NCBI RefSeq assembly: GCF_039645965.1
Contig: NZ_CP147917.1
Span: 1,426,001 to 1,490,000 of the forward strand
Direction: 5' to 3'
DNA from: Sulfurimonas sp. HSL3-2
Lineage (GTDB): Bacteria; Campylobacterota; Campylobacteria; Campylobacterales; Sulfurimonadaceae
DNA length: 64,000 nucleotides
The translations under genes were made by a program, and so were the position numbers. The notes below the pieces were generated by a model that saw nothing but the letters and a program-made list of their open reading frames with translations, had not been told where the DNA came from and searched no databases. This document shows, one piece after another, positions 58,558 to 64,000 of this stretch; position 1 is the first letter of the stretch, and each line of letters opens with the position of its first letter.

Positions 58558-58800
58558 CTAAACGGGAGTCCATCCGCTGATATCATCGGGAACACCCAGG
58601 TCACTTGGGTCAAGCGGGTCACCCATCTCGGGATGCATTACCGTAAATGAGCTGTCATTAGCAACTCCCTCTATGGCATCTACCAGAGTATCGTAACGTC
58701 CCAAGTCATGTTCATCATAGTAAGGATGGTAACTGCCATGGATATCTTTTACAATGTAAAAAGTCCCTACTACCGTATTAAAATAGAGTAATTTTGTCAT
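58558..58800 (-). CDS. 80-residue cassette protein, copy 2
   Basis: 80 residues, differing from copy 1 at four positions (L for I at 4; DIH for HVD at 20-22), with many silent changes, so the pair has diverged under protein constraint. R2 copy 4 lies just upstream of its ATG, and AAGGAAATAGG-type purines serve the start. It lies between attC-like sites 3 and 4. Function unknown. Confidence 0.8.
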   Translation of the reverse strand: MTKLLYFNTVVGTFYIVKDIHGSYHPYYDEHDLGRYDTLVDAIEGVANDSSFTVMHPEMGDPLDPSDLGVPDDISGWTPV

Positions 58801-58816
58801 TTTAGTCCTATTTCCT

Positions 58817-58851
58817 TAAAAGTGGAGATTCAACCTCAGGGGTGTATTTTT
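58817..58851 (-). repeat. R2 repeat, copy 4
   Basis: TAAAAGTGGAGATTCAACCT then CAGGGGTGTATTTT, one or two changes from copies 2 and 3. It ends 17 bases before the ATG of the second 80-residue gene on the minus strand. Confidence 0.7.
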
Positions 58852-58913
58852 AATGGATTGCTAATAGTTTTGATTTTTTCAATCATTTCTTTCCCTTTCA
58901 GGCTGATTTTAAG

Positions 58914-58969
58914 ATATAACGTTTGAATTCACCGACAGTTTTCCTGTTCGGTGCTAGGATTTGTTAAGA
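58914..58969 (-). repeat. attC-like site 3, end of the restriction-modification cassette
   Basis: Plus-strand ends are ATATAAC and GTTAAGA; the inner arms CACCGACAG and CTGTTCGGTG pair with one unpaired base (T), the asymmetry typical of attC. Minus-strand ends TCTTAAC/GTTATAT depart from consensus at one or two positions. The HNH gene stop codon (58964-58966) lies in it. Confidence 0.6.
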
Positions 58970-59689
58970 GTCATTTTCAACATGTTTTTGAATTAAATCT
59001 TTAACAAACTCAGGTATACTCTTATGTGATTGTTTAGCATTGCTTTTTAAAAGTTCATATTTTGCAATTTCATCTTCTTCCCAAATTAAATCAACTCGTC
59101 TTACTTGTTTCATTGCAATATGCTCATAGTCTTCAGGATAAGCCCAATAGCATGATAAACATACTTTTTCATTTTTTTCATTTTTCCAATTTTCACAGTT
59201 CTCACATGACCATGATTTGGCACGATTTGCAGAGGCAGATAAAAGCATAAATTCTTCAGATTCAAATTTTCCATTTCCATCGCCAAAGACTTCAAAAGGT
59301 ATTCTATGATCAATTTGTAGATTTTTCTCTTCTGTAGTTTCTAAGTAAATAAAACATTTACATCCATATTTTGCAATTAGTTCTTCTTTTATTTTTTTTG
59401 ATAGAGCTGTTCTACCAGATAATTTTGAAAAACGAGCTTCTTCAAAATTTCCAAATTTATAAGCTGCAATTTTTTTACCATTTCTATCATCAACTTTATA
59501 AGTTTCTATTGGAATACCCTGTTCTCTTACATCTCTTACTGCTCTAGGTGGATGGTCATATCCATACTTAATCTTTAAATCTTCAGTTGTTATAAATCCA
59601 TGCTTTAATATATGGTCGATTACTGTTTTTGCACGTTTAGCCGTTATTGATTTTAATAAATCTAAAAATTCTTTAGGATAATCAGGCAT
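58964..59689 (-). CDS. HNH-type restriction endonuclease
   Basis: 241 residues. An N-terminal winged-helix-like region (KRAKTVIDHILKHGFITTEDLKIKYGYDHPPRAVRDVREQGIPI, about 17-60) precedes an HNH nuclease: LQIDHRIPFEVFGDGNGKFESEEFMLLSASANRAKSWSCENCENW, with the His, Asn, then a zinc-binding set CENC ... CLSC (about 125-180). It overlaps the methylase gene by 8 bases, so both form one unit. The recognition site is probably a short adenine target, but cannot be read from sequence. It lies in the cassette array. Confidence 0.85.
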   Translation of the reverse strand: MPDYPKEFLDLLKSITAKRAKTVIDHILKHGFITTEDLKIKYGYDHPPRAVRDVREQGIPIETYKVDDRNGKKIAAYKFGNFEEARFSKLSGRTALSKKIKEELIAKYGCKCFIYLETTEEKNLQIDHRIPFEVFGDGNGKFESEEFMLLSASANRAKSWSCENCENWKNEKNEKVCLSCYWAYPEDYEHIAMKQVRRVDLIWEEDEIAKYELLKSNAKQSHKSIPEFVKDLIQKHVENDS

Positions 59690-60578
59690 ACTTTTTCTCT
59701 GCTGTAATTAAAGTGTTTTGGTTTGAATAAGTGATTCTTTCTTGTAAAGCAGGTGATAAATATAATGATTCATAAGTTATATCTTGTTTTCCAAGTAGCG
59801 TTGCTTGAGAAGAGCGACCAGCATTAACTTCTAAGTGTTTTAAATTTAAATGCTTAGGCATGGGTTCTCCGTATTTTTTATCTCCTAGTCTTCCATCATA
59901 ACTGATTATAAAAGAAATGTTTTTATTATTTAGCTCTTCTAGAAAGTTTATGAACTCATTATGATCTATACCTGAATAATATCTTGAATCTCTATTCGAA
60001 CAAACGCCTTGATACGGTGGATCCATATATACTAAATCTTTTTCAGTCACATCATTAATTAATAATTTATAATCTTCAGATTTAAACTGTACCTTACCTT
60101 TTAGTAAAGATGAAACACCTTTAATATTTTTATTCATTCTATCAGGCATAGCTCCTTTTCGTCTTTTATCAGGACTTTGATTAAATTCCCCATTTTTGTT
60201 ATATCTTACTGCTCCTTTTGCACATCTTGCCATGAGATATAAAAATAATGAACTGTCTTTGGATTTATTAAATTTTTCTCTTATTTCGAAGTAATGTTCA
60301 ACACTATTTAGATGTTGTTCATTCCAAATTTTTTCATAGTTACTTGAAATTTTATCTGGATGTTCTACAATCAGTTCTAATAAATCTAATAGAGGTTTAT
60401 TTAGGTCATTAATAATAAATTTTTTTGCATATCTATAATGTGCAGCGGCTACACTAATTGCTGCTGAACCTGCAAATGGCTCAATCAATGTTTCAATATC
60501 TGATGGAAAATACTGAAGGATTTGTGAAGCCAAATTTCTTTTACTTCCTTGATACTGTATCGGATGTGGTAATTTCAT
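59682..60578 (-). CDS. Dam-type N6-adenine DNA methyltransferase
   Basis: 298 residues, alpha-class. HPIQYQGSKRNLASQIL (motif X) is at about 5-21, FAGSAAISVAAA (motif I) at about 36-47 and DPPYQGV (motif IV, DPPY) at about 192-198. It protects host DNA from the adjacent HNH nuclease. AGAAGGAGAA precedes the ATG and a TATAAT box (minus) lies at 60604-60609, so the pair carries its own promoter. Dam-like sequence suggests a GATC-like target, unproven. Confidence 0.92.
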   Translation of the reverse strand: MKLPHPIQYQGSKRNLASQILQYFPSDIETLIEPFAGSAAISVAAAHYRYAKKFIINDLNKPLLDLLELIVEHPDKISSNYEKIWNEQHLNSVEHYFEIREKFNKSKDSSLFLYLMARCAKGAVRYNKNGEFNQSPDKRRKGAMPDRMNKNIKGVSSLLKGKVQFKSEDYKLLINDVTEKDLVYMDPPYQGVCSNRDSRYYSGIDHNEFINFLEELNNKNISFIISYDGRLGDKKYGEPMPKHLNLKHLEVNAGRSSQATLLGKQDITYESLYLSPALQERITYSNQNTLITAEKKYA

Positions 60579-60603
60579 AAGGTTCTCCTTCTAATTAGTT
60601 TGT

Positions 60604-60609
60604 ATTATA
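60604..60609 (-). promoter_or_regulatory. -10 box for the restriction-modification genes
   Basis: ATTATA on plus, TATAAT on minus, 26 bases before the methylase ATG. A GTCATA/TATGAC inverted repeat (about 60647-60662) lies just upstream and could be a control site. Confidence 0.5.
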
Positions 60610-60663
60610 TCAATTATTCGTATAGGACATGGTTAATATTACAAATTGTCATATTATTATGAC

Positions 60664-60735
60664 TTTTAACGTTTAAAATGAGCAGTCAAAAAGCCGCATG
60701 CGGTTTTTTGACTGCTCTCTACTAATTTGTTAAAC
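60664..60735 (-). repeat. attC-like site 2
   Basis: On the minus strand it opens with GTTTAAC (matches RYYYAAC) and closes with GTTAAAA (one change from GTTRRRY). The central hairpin arms GAGCAGTCAAAAAGCCGC and its complement meet at ATG. The stop codon of the 165-residue gene (60730-60732) lies in the R'' box. Total 72 bp. Confidence 0.75.
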
Positions 60736-61227
60736 ATTGGCAGTTTTTTTCCAAATATAAGTATCCGTGTTAATTTTATTATTTTTATTTGAATGACCTG
60801 CCCAACGCCCAAGCATATTTGCCGAATTAACTATTTTTAGTTGAAATGCGCCATGGTAGCCAAGCGGATCTTTTTTGTCCCAGTAGTTACCTGTTAAATA
60901 TGAATTTTTGCTTTTGGCGAAAAAGCAATAAGTACGACTATTCGCTTTGTACTCACAAAAGATATAATTGCTAAATTGATAGATATTTGCTGTTTGTTTT
61001 CTACCTATCGGATTAATAAAATCTTGACTATCTGTTTCCCAATAAACATCCCAACTACCAGAAAGAGAAGGAGGTAAGTTTCTAAAAATTGCCCTGCTGA
61101 CTGGATTAATGTAACTCAGCCACTTAACTAAAATTGGGGCAAGATTTAAATCCAAAATTAGTTTAACTACAATTCCTACCACAAAAATCAGAACCCCACT
61201 AACTAGGGACATAAAGTTAAATTCCAT
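60730..61227 (-). CDS. TM-beta-barrel protein, Cap15-like candidate
   Basis: 165 residues. One N-terminal TM helix (about 6-28) and an amphipathic stretch lead to a beta-rich C-terminal domain: SLSGSWDVYWETDSQDF, ANIYQFSNYIFCEYKANSRTYCFF, SYLTGNYWDKKDPLGYHGAFQLKIV and MLGRWAGHSNKN. The repeated GxW and G-(K/R)W positions recall the barrel of Cap15/TM-beta effectors of CBASS, but this is by-eye resemblance; no cyclase is present. It opens 20 bases after attC-like site 1 and its stop lies in site 2. Confidence 0.65.
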   Translation of the reverse strand: MEFNFMSLVSGVLIFVVGIVVKLILDLNLAPILVKWLSYINPVSRAIFRNLPPSLSGSWDVYWETDSQDFINPIGRKQTANIYQFSNYIFCEYKANSRTYCFFAKSKNSYLTGNYWDKKDPLGYHGAFQLKIVNSANMLGRWAGHSNKNNKINTDTYIWKKTANV

Positions 61228-61246
61228 ATTTCTCCATACTTCTTAT

Positions 61247-61309
61247 GTCTAACGTTTAAGCTGTGGGGTGCGACGTAAGAAGCGTCCCACACGAGCACCT
61301 TGGTTAGGC
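61247..61309 (-). repeat. attC-like site 1 (best match)
   Basis: 63 bp. On the minus strand, GCCTAAC opens and GTTAGAC closes it, both perfect RYYYAAC/GTTRRRY ends that are nearly complementary. The internal arms (GTGGGGTGCGACG and CGTCCCACACGAGC) form an imperfect stem. The next gene starts 20 bases after it on the minus strand and the 141-residue gene ends 3 bases before it. Confidence 0.85.
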
Positions 61310-61311
61310 GC

Positions 61312-61737
61312 TTATAGTTCACTAACTGCTTGTTCTGGTTTAATATTATTTCCAGCTGCATCAGTTAATGGATAAATATTTTTACATGGTTTGCAGTAAT
61401 AACCCCAACCTGCATGATATTTATTATAAGCACCTATAGGTATTTTGCAGTTTGGGCAATGTGGGTTTTTATCTTTATCCCAATAAATGCCATACTTAAG
61501 TTGAAATTCGCTTTTCTTTCGAGTAACCCAAAACAAAGCCAAAAATATAATATTGAGAGCTAATGATGCTAACAACACAGAAATGAGTAATGATTTTGAT
61601 AAACTGGCTTCTAAGGCAGGTAAAATAGCAGGGCCTACTTTAAATGAGACCCAGATAAGAATTACACTAACAGACAGCGCTAAACCTTCTGCCGCTCTAG
61701 CTATTAGTGCTTCTTTTACTTTTTCTCCGAAACTCAT
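61312..61737 (-). CDS. Membrane protein with C-terminal zinc ribbon, first cassette gene
   Basis: 141 residues. Two TM helices (about 15-36 and 47-70) are followed by HCPNCKIPIGAYNKYHAGWGYYCKPCKNIYPLTD, a CxxC-CxxC zinc ribbon (about 94-127). AAAGGGATA precedes the ATG at 61737. It begins 26 bases inside the GTTAGGC junction of R1 copy d and ends 3 bases before attC-like site 1, the layout of the first cassette next to attI. Role unknown. Confidence 0.75.
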   Translation of the reverse strand: MSFGEKVKEALIARAAEGLALSVSVILIWVSFKVGPAILPALEASLSKSLLISVLLASLALNIIFLALFWVTRKKSEFQLKYGIYWDKDKNPHCPNCKIPIGAYNKYHAGWGYYCKPCKNIYPLTDAAGNNIKPEQAVSEL

Positions 61738-61769
61738 AAGTATCCCTTTAGTTTTTTATTAACGCCTAA

Positions 61770-61824
61770 CTATTTATTTAACGAACATTATATATCAAAC
61801 AACTTGAACAAAGCTAAATAGATA
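61770..61824 (-). repeat. R1 repeat, copy d: attI/promoter-like boundary of the array
   Basis: On the plus strand: CTATTTATTTAACGAACATT then ATATATCAAACAACTTGAAC and AAAGCTAAATAGATA. On the minus strand it carries TATAAT and ends in ATA-GTTAGGC, a perfect integron core site, exactly where the first cassette begins. It can be read as an attI-like site with embedded cassette promoter, or as the last remnant of one. Copies a-c are related duplicates. Confidence 0.65.
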
Positions 61825-61878
61825 AACAAAAAAAATGAGAAATTAGAGTGAAAAAAGAAATTAATGAAGAAGCAAAGC

Positions 61879-61998
61879 TTAGTGCTTTGCTTTTTTGCCT
61901 TGTTTTACAAGAGCTATGCCTATGCCTATGATGACGAAGATGACGCCTATAGTCTCTATGATGAAGCTCATAGAAACCGGTTGAGTAAAGTCAAGCAT
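61879..61998 (-). CDS. 39-residue membrane peptide translationally coupled to ileS
   Basis: ATG 61996-61998 follows the ileS stop TAA with no gap (TAAATG), so ribosomes ending ileS can restart on it. The peptide MLDFTQPVSMSFIIETIGVIF plus VIIGIGIALVKQGKKAKH is a single TM helix with a basic tail. Bases coding for ALVKQGKKAK recur at 57372-57399. It is below usual gene-calling length limits, but the coupling and duplicated end support it. Confidence 0.6.
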   Translation of the reverse strand: MLDFTQPVSMSFIIETIGVIFVIIGIGIALVKQGKKAKH

Positions 61999-64000
61999 TT
62001 ACTTTACTACCTTTGCACAACGCTCACATACACACTCTTCGTTTGCCGCTTGGAACTTCCAGCATCTTGGACATTTTGCTCTTGTCGCTTTTACGACTAC
62101 GAACTCATCGCCATCTACCGTAAAGTGACCAAGCTCTTCATCTGCAACGTCGTTGTTGTTTACGCTTGAAACGACGAACCAGTCTTCAGCTTCTGTCGCG
62201 TTCATAGAAAGAAGGATGTTTGAACCAGTAGAGATCTCGACCTCTAGTGTGCTTTTTATCTTCTTCTCTTTTTTAAGCGCATCGACGATCTCGAAGAATG
62301 CGTCTCTTGCTTTTAGCATATATGCTTCGTTGAACTCAGAAGCTTCTACATGTAAAGGTGCGTACTCAAGGTCGAAAATGTCCTCTGCGTCGCCTTTTAT
62401 GACAGCAGGAGCGTTTTCTAAGATCTCATCAGCCGTATATGTTAGTATCGGCGCGATGATAGTCAGAAGCGATTTAGCGATGATAGCTAACGCACTCTGA
62501 GATGAACGTCTGTGCATATCGTCTTTTGCATCACAGTAGAGTCTGTCTTTTGTGATGTCGATGTAGATACCGCTCAGGTCGTTTACGACAAAGTTGTTCA
62601 GCAGGCTCATCGCTTGGACGAAGTTGTACTCGTTGAAGTTCTTCATCACGTCTGCGAATACTTTACTTGCTTTTGCCAGTACCCATCTGTCTAGAACGCC
62701 CATATCTTTTACATCTACAAGCGTCTCTAAGTCGTTGATGTTTGCAAGCATAATACGGAATGTATTACGAAGCTTACGGTAGTTCTCCGCTATCTGTTTT
62801 AAGATGTCGTCAGAGATTTTGAGGTCCCCTTGGTAGTCGCTTGATGCGACCCATAGTCTAAGGATCTCAGAACCGAACTCTTTGAGTACTTTATCAGGTG
62901 CTACGACGTTGCCTTTAGACTTACTCATCTTCTCACCTTTGGCATCGACCGTGAAACCGTGAGTAAGAACTGTCTTATAAGGCGCTTTGTGTTGTACAGC
63001 CGCACTTAGAAAAAGTGAAGACTGGAACCATCCGCGGTGCTGATCGCTACCCTCAAGGTAGATATCTGCAGGGTATTCGCCCGCGTCGTAGTTGCGAGAT
63101 TTTAGTACCGCGTTCCAAGTCGAACCGCTGTCAAACCAAACATCCAGGATGTCTGTGACTTTTTCAAGCTCTTCAGGTTTGTAGCCGCTTCCCGGGTAAA
63201 GAAGTTCAGCGATATCCATAGAGTACCAAACGTCACTTCCCTGCATCTCAAATATCATCGCAACGAAGTTCAGTACTTTCTCATCCAGCAGTACTTCGCC
63301 GGTAGCTTTCACTCTGAAAAACGCGATAGGCACACCCCAGTCACGCTGACGAGAGATACACCAGTCTGGACGGTTCGCTACCATAGAGTTTAGACGGTTA
63401 CGTCCTGTCTCAGGGTAAAAAGCTGTCTTTGCCACTTCATCTGAAGCGATCTGGCGTAGAGTCTTGCTCTCACCTTTTGGAGTCTCATCCACAGAGATGA
63501 ACCACTGCTTAGTCGCTCTATAGATAAGCGGAGTATGGCTTCTCCAACAGTGCGGGTACGAGTGCACAAAACGGCTTACATGTAAGACGCTTTCCCCTAG
63601 TAGCTCGATGATAGCTTCGTTTGATTTGAAGATATGCTTGCCTACGAACTCTTCTGCGTTAGGCATCAGTTTCAGTCCTACTACAGTCTCGTCGTAACAT
63701 CCGGTCTCATCGACAGGCATGATGACTTCAAGGTCATACTTTAGACCTACACGGTAGTCATCCTCACCGTGACCCGGTGCAGTGTGAACCGCTCCAGTAC
63801 CATTGTCCATAAGAACGTGCTCGCCAAGGACGAGTTGAGAGTCTCTGCCGTTTAGCGGGTTGACAGCTTTCAGGTTTTCAAACACGGTCGCATCGAAAGT
63901 CTGAGCTATCTCGCCTTTTAGTATGCCTGCTTTTACTAGTGCATCGTGCAGTTTTTCCGCCACGATGTAACCGTCAGTCGTGAGAGCATACTTCTCTTCA
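61999..64000 (-). CDS. ileS: Isoleucyl-tRNA synthetase, N-terminal part outside window
   Basis: About 667 visible residues; the frame is open at base 64000. It contains the class I KMSKS motif (GEKMSKSKGNVVAPDKVL), the connective-peptide editing region, the anticodon-binding domain and a C-terminal zinc finger CPRCWKFQAANEECVCERC. The HIGH motif lies beyond the edge. It charges tRNAIle and is the upstream gene on the strand of the cassette array. One exact TTACATGTAA (63576-63585) encodes LHV in VLHVSRF, and a one-mismatch copy is at 62346-62355. Confidence 0.97.
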   Translation of the reverse strand, partial: EEKYALTTDGYIVAEKLHDALVKAGILKGEIAQTFDATVFENLKAVNPLNGRDSQLVLGEHVLMDNGTGAVHTAPGHGEDDYRVGLKYDLEVIMPVDETGCYDETVVGLKLMPNAEEFVGKHIFKSNEAIIELLGESVLHVSRFVHSYPHCWRSHTPLIYRATKQWFISVDETPKGESKTLRQIASDEVAKTAFYPETGRNRLNSMVANRPDWCISRQRDWGVPIAFFRVKATGEVLLDEKVLNFVAMIFEMQGSDVWYSMDIAELLYPGSGYKPEELEKVTDILDVWFDSGSTWNAVLKSRNYDAGEYPADIYLEGSDQHRGWFQSSLFLSAAVQHKAPYKTVLTHGFTVDAKGEKMSKSKGNVVAPDKVLKEFGSEILRLWVASSDYQGDLKISDDILKQIAENYRKLRNTFRIMLANINDLETLVDVKDMGVLDRWVLAKASKVFADVMKNFNEYNFVQAMSLLNNFVVNDLSGIYIDITKDRLYCDAKDDMHRRSSQSALAIIAKSLLTIIAPILTYTADEILENAPAVIKGDAEDIFDLEYAPLHVEASEFNEAYMLKARDAFFEIVDALKKEKKIKSTLEVEISTGSNILLSMNATEAEDWFVVSSVNNNDVADEELGHFTVDGDEFVVVKATRAKCPRCWKFQAANEECVCERCAKVVK

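Noticed and set aside
56104-61824. Complete mobile integron
   Set aside because: No tyrosine recombinase resembling IntI is encoded anywhere in the window, so only an array with cassette-like sites can be claimed.
61864-62169. 101-codon plus-strand frame opposite ileS and the 39-residue gene
   Set aside because: It is the antisense of the coupled peptide and the ileS zinc-finger end, both well supported.

Overview
The window looks like chromosome of a Campylobacterota species of the Sulfurimonas/Sulfurimonadaceae type. This is inferred from gene content and style: AT-rich DNA, short intergenic gaps, promoters recognisable mainly by a TATAAT -10 box, many TTG/GTG starts, and Campylobacterota-like neighbourhoods (an oadGAB Na+ pump beside ppa; murC, mutS2, ligA, tlyA, ribF and truD in one minus-strand run). 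I saw no rRNA, tRNA, CRISPR array or intact transposase.

Layout. 0-1.1 kb: 3'-truncated PAS-GGDEF sensor. 1.2-5.7 kb: oadGAB Na+-pumping oxaloacetate decarboxylase (minus), with ppa and a small membrane protein diverging from it. 5.7-7.4 kb: polysaccharide flippase and a degenerate nuclease-like secreted protein. 7.5-10.6 kb: an overlapping trio of porin, PstS-like periplasmic protein and membrane class III nucleotide cyclase. 10.7-11.4 kb: lytic-transglycosylase-like protein and a 58-residue membrane peptide. 11.4-22.9 kb: minus-strand housekeeping run (unknown helical protein, truD, ribF, tlyA, beta-barrel, ligA, mutS2, murC, aminotransferase). 22.9-25.3 kb: plus-strand unknowns and a lipoprotein cytochrome c. 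25.3-28.2 kb: ThiF-like, nitrilase-like, xseB, metX. 28.2-35.0 kb: MarR-controlled RND efflux operon with an HPP-family gene at its end and a pair of identical palindromic operators. 35.1-36.4 kb: metY, which uses the product of MetX. 36.6-39.0 kb: small accessory region of lipoproteins and ORFans with repeat clusters. 39.2-56.1 kb: mixed housekeeping and signalling (DUF502, exported Hsp20, histidine kinase, proB, guaB, multi-PAS HD-GYP, macrodomain-2H fusion, gatA, HDOD and others).

56.1-61.9 kb is the most unusual part. It reads as an array of integron gene cassettes with no integrase in view, placed directly behind ileS and in the same orientation. Five attC-like sites can be recognised by their RYYYAAC...GTTRRRY ends and internal hairpins. 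Three further features support the reading: gene stop codons fall inside or next to the attC end, each cassette holds one short ORFan (one holds a Dam-type methylase plus HNH nuclease), and an attI/promoter-like repeat sits at the first boundary. Copies of that promoter-like repeat, a second 33-bp repeat and a duplicated 80-residue gene are scattered through the array. The 33-bp repeat also occurs in the 38-39 kb accessory region.

A second genome-scale signal is the palindrome TTACATGTAA. It occurs 12 times exactly and 10 more times with one mismatch, mostly inside conserved genes and in different reading frames, far above chance for a 10-mer in 64 kb.
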